A stretch of DNA of 13,517 bases from the NCBI GenBank assembly GCA_903831165.1, contig CAIKWV010000455.1, positions 1 to 13,517 on the forward strand, in the 5' to 3' direction. This document shows, in pieces, positions 7,601-13,328 of this stretch (its first letter is position 1; every line of letters starts with the position of its first letter). The notes beneath the pieces were generated by a model. It searched no databases. It was not told the origin of the DNA and saw nothing but the letters and a program-made list of their open reading frames with translations. A program made the position numbers and the translations under genes. Origin of the DNA: an uncultured cyanobacterium (lineage in GTDB: Bacteria > Cyanobacteriota > Cyanobacteriia > PCC-6307 > Cyanobiaceae).

Positions 7601-7974
7601 GCAGCATCCGGCTCCGCTAGCAGAATCACGGGTAGCTCACTGCGATCAGATCGCGGAAGGTCCGTGATCAGCCAGCGAGCCTCAACGCGACGGATCCATT
7701 CACGCTCGCGCTTGATCGGGATGTTGAGGGAAAGGCTGAAGTTGGTGGCGCCGATCCGGGCCAGGGCCAGCATGGCCAGCACCTGGGTCAGGGGCGCAAG
7801 CAAGCGCATCGCCACCACCTGACCTGCGACCACGCCCTGCTGAATCAGATGGCCCGCCAGGGCAGCCACCCGCTGATCAAGTTCGTGATAGCTGAGCGTC
7901 CGATCCGCCAGGATCAGGGCCGGGCCCGGTTGGCGATCGCGGGATCGAACCTGGAAGACGTCATTGACATTCAT
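4630..7974 (-). CDS. ANL adenylation domain fused to cyanophycin-synthetase-like ATP-grasp ligase with vestigial Mur domain
   Basis: This 1114-residue cytoplasmic enzyme probably activates a carboxylate as an acyl-adenylate and uses a second ATP-dependent ligase to form an amide or peptide bond. Residues 1-485 are an ANL adenylation domain: A3 GSGSTGKPK (149-157), A5 YGANE (287-291), A7 YPGDR (365-369), A8 GRTDAMMLINGINIDP (382-397) and A10 NPMGKLQR with catalytic Lys473. After a linker (487-503), residues ~505-705 resemble the CphA N domain, ending in FQLGWGAKAKRM. Residues ~710-970 are a CphA-type ATP-grasp: VVVKPVDADRGEG (Lys768), VERQVPG, GDGRLTVGDLV, IHPEN, MAGIDLIS and INEVNFAP (Glu956, Asn958). 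Residues ~985-1090 align by eye with the start of the CphA Mur ligase domain, but the P-loop GTNGKTT is GGAAALK and most of the domain is missing. No carrier-protein domain (GGxS) is present. GC is visibly lower than in the neighbours. Substrates are unknown. Confidence 0.9.
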   Translation of the reverse strand: MNVNDVFQVRSRDRQPGPALILADRTLSYHELDQRVAALAGHLIQQGVVAGQVVAMRLLAPLTQVLAMLALARIGATNFSLSLNIPIKREREWIRRVEARWLITDLPRSDRSELPVILLAEPDAAWQSPAQNPPEPVSDPEAPWTILVGSGSTGKPKFLPIGHRQILERMQRAPHWLPYGQQDRILSLIGLDFHSSKQRLLEAFAIGAAVVLPEPSSLLKLSQLLDGPATVVYGTVFHYEIILNALTPERTGCWHGLTALWITGSTVTDELRRRLRDRLCRSVYVTYGANECSTCSCVGPPEVFDVPRSVGYLVPGFELEVVDDQERPLPAGQHGQVRIRSATTISGYHDDGKATAAAFRQGWFYPGDRAMLRSDGLLIHAGRTDAMMLINGINIDPVEVEVCLQSHPAVAEAVVMPLRHPVHQDVSVAAVVLVDQAITREEELLAFVQGHLGRLYLSSVVIMEQLPRNPMGKLQRQELRTLLQRQLQPSPVAEPSSSADGSFQCFQALLQAPLPAFRVLAELQWPVAAELGRIDQWLLGPLAFEQEPQWFGRPLAPEQDREAALAWIDRALLLATSLLQIAQIPILAKPDLRLLVSPPSPESSSEPTSWRVAVDFSLIEELSPQIYRQALNQGLGILTWMANHPITPEHQSSLFSHLNQVAETQFKHVLPPGKSRVPVLMAAHQRDIPLLSLGRGIFQLGWGAKAKRMDRSSTEADSHMSVQLSHNKLVTARLLARAGYPHAFHGLAANLEEARTQAGRIGWPVVVKPVDADRGEGVAVAIADDDALAQAYAVARSHSRLGQVLVERQVPGVCHRLFIVAGTLLYAVKRLPIGVYGDGRLTVGDLVRQARERADQRPPWQRDPIPQLDDLAEASLQAAGLNLKSIPALRSFVPLRPIETTAWGGVDEDVSETIHPENLRIAIGAARLFGLSMAGIDLISLDLAIPWYQNGAVINEVNFAPVLGDGSISRSRIPVFLQSFIDGAGRIPVHVFVGGAAALKAARAQQVCLHAAGVAAVLTTAAITWATPDQLLPMAIEGLFGRSRALLLSPRVEFLLLVVQSDELFHRGLPLDRVDLCHFVDDELVDCQAPNSPAPPHQLAMLKTWLQGWALSSP
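7933..7940. repeat. HIP1 octamer
   Basis: GCGATCGC near the 5' end of the large ligase gene. It is the only copy in that 3.3-kb gene. Confidence 0.85.
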
Positions 7975-8087
7975 ACAGCCTGCCGTCGCTCGCTGTGAGG
8001 ATATTGTCCCTGCATCAGCTCCAGCCCCGTTCCATCCCGGTCGTGCCGCTCCCGTTGGATCAGGTCTCCAAGCAGGTTGTACCGCAT
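7971..8087 (-). CDS. Possible 38-residue small protein overlapping the ligase start
   Basis: This is a short, charged open frame whose TGA stop overlaps the ATG of the large ligase gene in an ATGA arrangement, the usual signature of translational coupling. The translation begins MRYNLLGDLIQRERHDRDGT and contains 13 charged residues, but I recognise no family. The frame continues upstream without a stop to 8198, across the start of the divergent membrane protein gene. The upstream part is proline/alanine-rich, which looks non-coding. No good Shine-Dalgarno sequence precedes ATG 8087. It may simply be leader sequence of the ligase mRNA. Confidence 0.25.
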   Translation of the reverse strand: MRYNLLGDLIQRERHDRDGTGLELMQGQYPHSERRQAV

Positions 8088-8187
8088 CGGCTGCCGAGCT
8101 GATCGCAGCTCCGCCTCGGGGCGACTCGGTCCCTGCAGCGGGGGGGCTGCAGCGGGCCCAGAATCCTTCTGCCCCGATCCCCTCCCC

Positions 8188-8403
8188 ATGACCGGCAATC
8201 TTCAGGCGATTGGCTTTCTGATCAGCTGGGTGCTGGGCTGGGGCATCGGCGGCTCGCTGATTGATGCCGGACTGATTCAGGCCGGTGTCTACACGCTCGA
8301 AACGGGCCAGCTCGGCACGGCGACCACCTTCATCGTCTGGAGCCTGGCCTGGGGCGGTGGTGGCCTCTGGCTGTACCGGCGCTGGACCCAGCCCGGCAGC
8401 TGA
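8188..8403 (+). CDS. Small two-helix membrane protein, function unknown
   Basis: This 71-residue hydrophobic protein has two predicted membrane segments, at about residues 7-30 (IGFLISWVLGWGIGGSLIDA) and 45-63 (ATTFIVWSLAWGGGGLWLY). The second is followed by RRW, a positive C-terminal end that suggests this end faces the cytoplasm. The spacing of Gly and Trp gives helices that could pack closely. I do not recognise the family. ATG 8188 was chosen because the 37 residues that could be added upstream are low-complexity and hydrophilic. It is divergent from the large ligase gene (213-base gap) and convergent with the LysR-like gene, so it is probably transcribed alone. Confidence 0.65.
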   Translation: MTGNLQAIGFLISWVLGWGIGGSLIDAGLIQAGVYTLETGQLGTATTFIVWSLAWGGGGLWLYRRWTQPGS

Positions 8404-8452
8404 TCAGCCCTGGCTCGGCCCTGGCCAATCTGGCTCCCTCCGGCTGGGCAGC

Positions 8453-9337
8453 TCAGCATCCCGGCGGAATGGGTTGTTGCTGCCACTGTTGCCGCAGTCG
8501 AGCCACCCCCTGGTGCAGGGTGCTGGTGACCATCGCCTCCTCACCCGTCAGCAACCAGAGCGGAGCCTGCAAGGGCGGCGACAAAGCTTCCAGGCTTCTA
8601 CCGCTATGCGCGAGCCAGCCGCCCGGCAACAGCGATGGAATCACCGGCAGGACCAGACGTTCAGCACCCTCCAACCAGGCCTGGGTCTGGTCCCGCCGCG
8701 CTCCGACGGGCCGCAGGCTCCACTGCTGCTGGCTCAGCTGCCGATGGAGCAGCGGGGCTTGCGCCAGCTCGGGGACCAGCACCTCACGGCTGCCGCCGGG
8801 GACGACGGCCAGCTGCAGCTCCAACCAGCCCAGCTCGAGCCGCCGCACCCCATCCCAGGGCGAAGACGGGCCGGGGGGCACGGGCTCCAGGTTCGGCGCC
8901 AGCACAAGGGCGGCGTCGATCACCCCCTCCTGCAACAGGCCCACCCACTCCGGGATCGCTCGGAATCGGGGTGGCACCGGTTGCAGGGATGGCAGACCGT
9001 CCAGCAGGGGCTGGAGCAGGGGATCGGTGGCCAGCCGCAGCACCCCCTCCCCCATGCGATGGGCCCGATAGGCCAGGCGCAGGTAGCGCAGGGGATGGGG
9101 CGATGGACGCTCGGCGCTGCTGCGCCTGAGCTTGAACTGCTGGCTGACATCGGTGACGATGCGGCTGACGCTCGACTGATGCAGCTGCAGGGCCTGGGCG
9201 GCGAGGGACTGGTTCCCCAGGAGTTCCCAGAAATCGAGCACATGCAGAGATCGCAGCAGATCCGGCGGCCTGTAGGACGGGCGGTCAGCCTCGCCCTGCT
9301 GGCTTGCGGTGGGGCCGAGGCTGGGCAGGAACACCAT
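8453..9337 (-). CDS. LysR-type transcriptional regulator-like protein
   Basis: This 294-residue protein combines an N-terminal helix-turn-helix with a substrate-binding-like domain. The HTH is at residues ~38-70 (NQSLAAQALQLHQSSVSRIV), with the LysR pattern of a helix rich in Ala followed by a recognition helix ending SSVSRIV. A ~20-residue linker precedes a periplasmic-binding-protein-like region (about 100-285), for example AIPEWVGLLQEGVIDAALVL. The N-terminal ~25 residues before the HTH are longer than in typical LysR proteins, and conservation is modest, so it is a divergent member. ATG 9337 is preferred over frame extension upstream, which is arginine/proline-rich. CCTCC rather than a Shine-Dalgarno sequence precedes it. 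It lies 119 bases downstream of the acyltransferase on the same strand and could regulate that cluster; this is inference from position only. Confidence 0.75.
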   Translation of the reverse strand: MVFLPSLGPTASQQGEADRPSYRPPDLLRSLHVLDFWELLGNQSLAAQALQLHQSSVSRIVTDVSQQFKLRRSSAERPSPHPLRYLRLAYRAHRMGEGVLRLATDPLLQPLLDGLPSLQPVPPRFRAIPEWVGLLQEGVIDAALVLAPNLEPVPPGPSSPWDGVRRLELGWLELQLAVVPGGSREVLVPELAQAPLLHRQLSQQQWSLRPVGARRDQTQAWLEGAERLVLPVIPSLLPGGWLAHSGRSLEALSPPLQAPLWLLTGEEAMVTSTLHQGVARLRQQWQQQPIPPGC

Positions 9338-9456
9338 GGAGGCGCGCTGAACTGGGGAGGTGGAACGAGCATCACCGCGCCGAGCGCTGAACCGTTGACT
9401 CTTCCTGCGAAACAGCAGCTCATGCCCCTGCAGCGTCTGGCCGTCTCCCCTGCCGG

Positions 9457-9945
9457 TCAGCGGCCGGTCTCGCCGCAACGGGCCAGGCTGGACTGAAGCC
9501 GCAGGCGGTTGTACCGCTGCACCGCCAGGCAGGGCAGGTTGAACAGGGTGGCGAACAGCAGATTGGCCAGCACTCCGATCGGCGGCAACCACAGGGCCGT
9601 GACGATCCAGAAGGGCCAGAGGGCCCAGTGCACCCACTCGGCCCGTCGGGTTTCGGCCATCAGCCGCTCCAGGGCCCGGGAATCGCGGCGCACCAGGGCG
9701 TGCTTGGCCACCCCACCCGGCAGGGCCTGGCCCGCATCGGGCAGCACCCGGATCCAGAAACGGATCGCCAGCCCTTGCTCATAGCGCCGCCGCGTCTCCC
9801 AGGGCCGCAGCCGCGTCAGCCGACTGTCCCGCCTCAGGGCGTCCTGGGGCAGGCGGTTGGCGAGGGCGCCGATCAGCAACGACCAACCGAACCAGCCGCC
9901 GGCGCTCGCCAACACCGGAGTCCACAGCTGGCTGGTGGCGCTCAT
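9457..9945 (-). CDS. CrtO-like glycosyl-carotenoid acyltransferase
   Basis: This 162-residue membrane protein resembles glycosyl-4,4'-diaponeurosporenoate acyltransferase, the enzyme that esterifies the sugar of staphyloxanthin in Staphylococcus aureus (165 residues there). Conserved features seen are an N-terminal membrane segment (~12-30), KxxLPDAG-like RVLPDAG (66-72), and the ETRRAEWVHW block (98-107) with E98, E103 and H106. A second membrane pair (~108-142) ends in NLPCLAVQRYNRLRL (136-150), a strong family signature. It overlaps the upstream glycosyltransferase by four bases (ATGA), so the two are translated together and probably act in sequence: a sugar is added, then a fatty acyl group. 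The acceptor is presumably a cyanobacterial hydroxy- or carboxy-carotenoid, not diaponeurosporenoate. Confidence 0.82.
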   Translation of the reverse strand: MSATSQLWTPVLASAGGWFGWSLLIGALANRLPQDALRRDSRLTRLRPWETRRRYEQGLAIRFWIRVLPDAGQALPGGVAKHALVRRDSRALERLMAETRRAEWVHWALWPFWIVTALWLPPIGVLANLLFATLFNLPCLAVQRYNRLRLQSSLARCGETGR

Positions 9946-11024
9946 CGGGTCGGGAACTGGCGTCCTTTCCAGCTGACGCTGCCCCGTTCCAGGTTGACGA
10001 TGGCCAGCAGGAACACCGCCAGAAAAAACAACACCGGCACCGGGAAGACCAGGTTGATCCAGCTGAATCGCCCCACCTGCCGGCTGAGCATCAGCAACTG
10101 GAGGGCATAGGCCGCGTAGATCGCCAGGTTGAGCAGGGGATCGGGGTTGCCCACCAGCGGCCAGCCCAGCAGGGAGGCGGGCAAGGCCCAGGCGATCCAG
10201 AAGAGTCCCGACAGCCACAACAACACCGCCAGCATCCGCCGCCAGCGCACCTCGCCGGCAGCGGTGGCGAAGTTCTTGTCGAATCCCACCACCAGATCCC
10301 CCAGGCCGCCCGGATACATGCGGTAAGCGATCTGCCCCTGGCCGATGAAAGCGCTCACCGACAGCCCTGCCCGTTCATAGACATGGGCCAGGAACCAGTC
10401 CTCCACCACCTTGCCGGCCACGGCAGCGTGGCCCCCCACCCACTCATAGTCACGGCGGCTGGTGGCCATCGCCGGCCCGAAGGCCACCTGCGCCCGCTCC
10501 CCCAGGGGCACGGCCATCAGGCCCACCAGGTTGAACAGCAGCGACAACGGTTCGTAGGCCTTTTCGGTGCGATGGAACGGTTGCACCGACACCAGGCCGC
10601 CCAGCCGTTGCTGGGCGGCCACGATCCGCTCCAGGAACGCAGGACCCGGCTCGGTGTCGGCATCGAGAAACACCAGCAGTTCACCACGGCTGCTGCGGCT
10701 GCCGTGGTGGAGCGCCCAGGTCTTGCCGCACCACCCCGCTGGCAACGCTGGCGGCTGCAGCACCTGGACTCCGGCTTGGCGGGCGCAGGCGGCCGTGCCG
10801 TCACTGGAGTGGTCGTCGATCACGATCACCTCCAGGGGCCTCAGGCTCTGCTGTTCCAGGGCTGCCAGCAGATGGGGCAGGCTGACTTCCTCGTTGCGGG
10901 CGGGGATCAGCACCGAAAAGCTGGGCGGATGGTCGGCCGCAGCCTCCGGCAAACGCGGCAGGCGGAAGCAGAGCAGCCAGCCCAGGATCCAGCGCACCAA
11001 CAGGGAGATGACCAGCAGATCCAT
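9942..11024 (-). CDS. CrtQ/CruC/CruG-like membrane family 2 glycosyltransferase
   Basis: This 360-residue membrane-bound GT-A glycosyltransferase is related to CrtQ (4,4'-diaponeurosporenoate glycosyltransferase) and the carotenoid glycosyltransferases CruC and CruG. Domains: an N-terminal anchor (~3-20), then the catalytic domain with VLIPARNEE (38-46), VIDDHSSDGT (68-77, D70/D71) and the metal-binding DAD (121-123). SVQPFHRTEKAYEP (146-159), FGPAMATSRRDY and VGGH, and a likely catalytic base pair E208-D209 in VVEDWF follow. Three C-terminal membrane helices (about 263-288, 297-313 and 322-343) precede the family-typical end SWKGRQF (351-357). GGAGG lies four bases before ATG 11024, a clear ribosome binding site. 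The next gene overlaps it by four bases. The acceptor cannot be read from the sequence. Confidence 0.87.
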   Translation of the reverse strand: MDLLVISLLVRWILGWLLCFRLPRLPEAAADHPPSFSVLIPARNEEVSLPHLLAALEQQSLRPLEVIVIDDHSSDGTAACARQAGVQVLQPPALPAGWCGKTWALHHGSRSSRGELLVFLDADTEPGPAFLERIVAAQQRLGGLVSVQPFHRTEKAYEPLSLLFNLVGLMAVPLGERAQVAFGPAMATSRRDYEWVGGHAAVAGKVVEDWFLAHVYERAGLSVSAFIGQGQIAYRMYPGGLGDLVVGFDKNFATAAGEVRWRRMLAVLLWLSGLFWIAWALPASLLGWPLVGNPDPLLNLAIYAAYALQLLMLSRQVGRFSWINLVFPVPVLFFLAVFLLAIVNLERGSVSWKGRQFPTR

Positions 11025-11027
11025 CGT

Positions 11028-11033
11028 GCCTCC
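11028..11033 (-). promoter_or_regulatory. Shine-Dalgarno site of the CrtQ-like gene
   Basis: On the minus strand GGAGGC lies just before the ATG at 11024. It is the clearest ribosome binding site in the window and fixes the start of this gene. Confidence 0.7.
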
Positions 11034-11116
11034 GCCGTCCCACCACGCTCCCAGATGGACTGTAGGAGCCCGAAACCGGCTGAGAACGGGTCACGCCAAG
11101 CCCGCCGCCGCAGGGC

Positions 11117-11710
11117 TCAGGCCGGGCTCACCAGAATCCTGCCGTTCGCGACCGTGACCTTGTAGCGCTCCAGAGGTCGCCGCACGGCCTTGCCGCCGAT
11201 CCAGCGGCCATCGGCATTGAAGCGGGCCTGGTGGCAGGGGCAGAGAAACGTGTTGCTCGAACCGTTCCAGGCCACCGTGCAACCTCGATGGGGACAGGTG
11301 GGATTGACCGCCTTCCGTTGCCCTGTGGCCCGATCCAGGATCAGCAACACGGGCCCCAGGGGGCTGGTGGGGATCAGCAGCTGGCCCTTGCTGGTGAGCT
11401 CGGCCACGCTCGCCACATCCAGGTTCCGCGCCTGAGCGGTTCTGAAGTCAGAGGCCGTTCCCTCGTCCGTGGCTGTACTCGACTCCAGGGCAGTGGCTTG
11501 CTCCACAGCAGTGGCTTGCTCAACAACAGTGGCTTGCTCAACAGCAGTGGCTTGCTCAACAGCCGGGCCCTGCTCCATGACCGTGCTCGGCTCCGAAACC
11601 TCGCGCCGGCTTGGGACGGGAAGCTGGGCCGAGCGGCCGAGCCAGGGGTTCAGCATCTCCCCGAGCAGGGCCCCCGCGGCAGAGAACAGCAGAAAGGTGC
11701 GTCGGCGCAT
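11117..11710 (-). CDS. Exported Rieske-type [2Fe-2S] protein
   Basis: This 197-residue protein has a complete Rieske cluster site: C139-P-H141-R-G-C144 and C157-P-C159-H160. C139, H141, C157 and H160 bind the cluster; C144 and C159 form the disulfide seen in high-potential bc/b6f-type Rieske proteins. The N-terminus MRRRTFLLFSAAGALLG looks like a twin-arginine signal or membrane anchor, fitting export of a folded iron-sulfur protein. Between anchor and Rieske fold, residues ~49-76 are a hexapeptide repeat (VEQATA/VEQATV), probably an extended tether. The start is ATG 11710; TTG 11731 would add seven residues. The petC-type GSxY segment near the last cysteine is absent (HQARF instead), so it is an accessory Rieske protein, not the b6f subunit. 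It is the first of four same-strand genes; the gap to the glycosyltransferase is 92 bases. Confidence 0.85.
   Translation of the reverse strand: MRRRTFLLFSAAGALLGEMLNPWLGRSAQLPVPSRREVSEPSTVMEQGPAVEQATAVEQATVVEQATAVEQATALESSTATDEGTASDFRTAQARNLDVASVAELTSKGQLLIPTSPLGPVLLILDRATGQRKAVNPTCPHRGCTVAWNGSSNTFLCPCHQARFNADGRWIGGKAVRRPLERYKVTVANGRILVSPA
11491..11562 (-). repeat. 18-bp tandem repeat inside the Rieske gene
   Basis: There are four head-to-tail 18-base units, CAGTGGCTTGCTCAACAG on the plus strand, at 11491-11508, 11509-11526, 11527-11544 and 11545-11562. They differ at only one or two positions. The flanking 18 bases on each side look like decayed further copies. Each unit encodes one six-residue block (VEQATA) in the Rieske protein, so a copy-number change would lengthen or shorten the linker without a frameshift. 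Confidence 0.9.
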
Positions 11711-11742
11711 GGCGGCTGCGGAACTACGCAACAGAGAGGTTC

Positions 11743-12495
11743 ATGCTCCCATGGCCCGCTCGCCCGGACGCGGCTCGGTTCTTGCCAGAGTGGCGAGGGT
11801 GTCAGAGCTGGGCAGCGATGGTGGTGCAGGTGCTGGGGGATCAGGAGCGCTTCAAGCTCGATCGCGACGACGATGCGCTCTTCTATGCCGAACCCCGCTA
11901 CGTCCACCATCTCGATGGCGCCTTCCGAGCCCGGCTGACGGCGCTCTATCGCCAGCGCATCCCGCCCTGCGCCGTGGTGCTCGATCTGATGAGCAGCTGG
12001 GTGAGCCATCTACCGCCGGACGTCAGCTACGAGCGCGTGATCGGCCATGGGCTGAACCAGCAGGAGCTGGAGGCCAACCCCCGCCTGGATCAGCGCTGGA
12101 TTCAGAATCTGAATCAGGATCAGCGACTGCCCCTCGACGATGGCAGCGTTGACGTCTCCTTGATCGTGGCGGGATGGCAGTACCTGCAACAACCGGAGGC
12201 GATCGCCGCCGAGTTATGGCGCATCACTCGACCGGGCGGAGCACTGATCGTCTCGTTCTCCAACCGCATGTTCTTCCAGAAGGCGCCCCAGGTCTGGACC
12301 GATGGCGGCGATCGCGACCATCTCGACTATGTGGCCCGGGTGCTGGTGGCCCAGGGTTGGCCCGTACCGGAGATTCTGGCCGAAACCACCAGGGCAGAAG
12401 GACCACTGGGCTGGCTGGGCGGCAAGGGGGATCCGTTCTTCGCCGTGATCGCCAGCCGGCCACTCACGGCGTCGCTTCCGCTCCAAACACGCTGA
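11743..12495 (+). CDS. Cyanobacterial class I SAM-dependent methyltransferase (methyltransferase-11 type)
   Basis: This 250-residue predicted methyltransferase is of a type conserved in cyanobacteria; the substrate is unknown. Residues 47-70 contain FYAEPRYVHHLD, then motif I is the unusual VLDLMSSWVSHLP (79-91) in place of a GxGxG loop. GHGLNQQEL (101-109) holds the acidic/ribose-binding region, DGSVDVSLIVAGWQYLQ (133-149) is the post-II segment, and WRITRPGGALIVSFSNRMF (159-177) the typical motif III region. The start is ambiguous: ATG 11743 has AGAGAGG close upstream, while ATG 11818 starts nearer the conserved core with no clear ribosome site. ATG 11743 is only 32 bases from the divergent Rieske start, so the promoters must overlap coding sequence. 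The 3' end overlaps the convergent next gene by 32 bases. Confidence 0.82.
   Translation: MLPWPARPDAARFLPEWRGCQSWAAMVVQVLGDQERFKLDRDDDALFYAEPRYVHHLDGAFRARLTALYRQRIPPCAVVLDLMSSWVSHLPPDVSYERVIGHGLNQQELEANPRLDQRWIQNLNQDQRLPLDDGSVDVSLIVAGWQYLQQPEAIAAELWRITRPGGALIVSFSNRMFFQKAPQVWTDGGDRDHLDYVARVLVAQGWPVPEILAETTRAEGPLGWLGGKGDPFFAVIASRPLTASLPLQTR
12199..12206. repeat. HIP1 octamer
   Basis: GCGATCGC, within GGCGATCGCC, inside the methyltransferase gene at 11743-12495. Confidence 0.85.
12308..12315. repeat. HIP1 octamer
   Basis: GCGATCGC in the same methyltransferase gene, 109 bases from the previous copy. Confidence 0.85.
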
Positions 12496-13237
12496 TGCTG
12501 CAGATTTCTTCATAGCTCTGCTCCGCCATCGGATCGATGCGGAAGGAGCCCCAGGTGGCACACTCCTCCGCCTCGCTGCGCAACAGCGGCCATTCAATGC
12601 GTCGCCTGGCGTAAGTGAGGCCGACGCAGGTCAGGGCGCGGTCATCGGCCATCAGTGACCAGAGCACGTGGATGTCGTCGCGCCTGTAATCGCTGCTGCC
12701 CTCCTGACGGGGGATCTCCGGCAGAAAACCCGGTTCCGTGCGCAGGCGACGGCGGTTTTCCCAGCTGAGATACCGACCCGATTCGGTGGGATAGAACCAG
12801 CAGGTTTCGTTTTCGGCATCGCGCAGGGCGAAGCGATCCAGGCAGCGGATCGAGCGGATCGGCAAGCCGGAGGAGGGATGGATCGGCGGCTCAACCCCGG
12901 GCTCGTCGCTGACCTGGTTCGATGCTGCGTCAACCGGGCAGTCACTCAACGCATAGACACCGAGGCCGAGAACCCTGGGATCAATGTGGGGTACCAGGGC
13001 ATCGCAGAGCGTTCTGCCGTGGTTGGGACCCAGGGGATTGAGTCCGCGGATGTCGGCGGATCCCTGGCTGATCAGGGTCTCCAGGGAAGCGTCCTGATCA
13101 GGCGGTACGGAGAAGATGCGCAAGGTGATACCACTGCGCAGGCCGAGGGCCTGGGCATGCAGCAGATCTGTCCAGCTGGCCCCATCTGCTGGCAAGAGAT
13201 CTTCCGGAGCCAGTACGAACACAAGGGCCGTAGCCAT
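12464..13237 (-). CDS. Conserved-looking protein of unknown function
   Basis: This 257-residue soluble protein belongs to no family I can name. The N-terminus MATALVFVLAPEDLLP is hydrophobic but interrupted by acidic residues, so a signal peptide is unlikely. The middle (~105-125) is a Pro/Glu-rich linker that splits the protein into an N-terminal part with alternating hydrophobic strands (ITLRIFSVP, VLGLGVYALSDCP) and a C-terminal part rich in Trp, Arg and Glu (ETCWFYPTESGRYLSWENR, DDIHVLWSLMADDRALTCVG). Seven cysteines are scattered without a metal-binding pattern. The start ATG 13237 is supported by AGGGG eight bases upstream. It lies 91 bases downstream of the second hli gene on the same strand, but the hairpin between them suggests separate transcription. 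Its 3' end overlaps the methyltransferase gene tail to tail. Confidence 0.75.
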   Translation of the reverse strand: MATALVFVLAPEDLLPADGASWTDLLHAQALGLRSGITLRIFSVPPDQDASLETLISQGSADIRGLNPLGPNHGRTLCDALVPHIDPRVLGLGVYALSDCPVDAASNQVSDEPGVEPPIHPSSGLPIRSIRCLDRFALRDAENETCWFYPTESGRYLSWENRRRLRTEPGFLPEIPRQEGSSDYRRDDIHVLWSLMADDRALTCVGLTYARRRIEWPLLRSEAEECATWGSFRIDPMAEQSYEEICSISVFGAEATP

Positions 13238-13273
13238 GGGTAATCCCCTGAGGGTGCATGGTCCTACCAGCAA

Positions 13274-13300
13274 GACCCGGATGGCGATGCCATCCGGGTC
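13274..13300 (-). terminator. Terminator hairpin of the second hli gene
   Basis: There is a perfect 12-bp stem GACCCGGATGGC / GCCATCCGGGTC with a three-base loop, 28 bases past the hli stop. The minus-strand sequence after it is TTGCTGG, a weak T tract, so termination may be partial and allow some read-through into the downstream unknown gene. Confidence 0.7.
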
Positions 13301-13328
13301 AGCGGGATCAACCAGCGAGGCTGGAGAA

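Noticed and set aside
8404..8452. Bidirectional terminator between the membrane protein and LysR-like genes
   Set aside because: The repeated GCCCTGGC is direct, not inverted, and there is no T tract.
8285..9496. 403-codon plus-strand open frame
   Set aside because: It is antisense to the LysR-like gene and is Gln/Pro/Gly-rich without a family signature.
11491..11562. CRISPR-like array
   Set aside because: The repeats are directly adjacent with no spacers and lie in frame within the Rieske coding sequence.
11117..11710. PetC, the cytochrome b6f Rieske subunit
   Set aside because: The linker repeat, the Tat-like start and the HQARF segment after the second cluster motif differ from PetC; petA is not adjacent.
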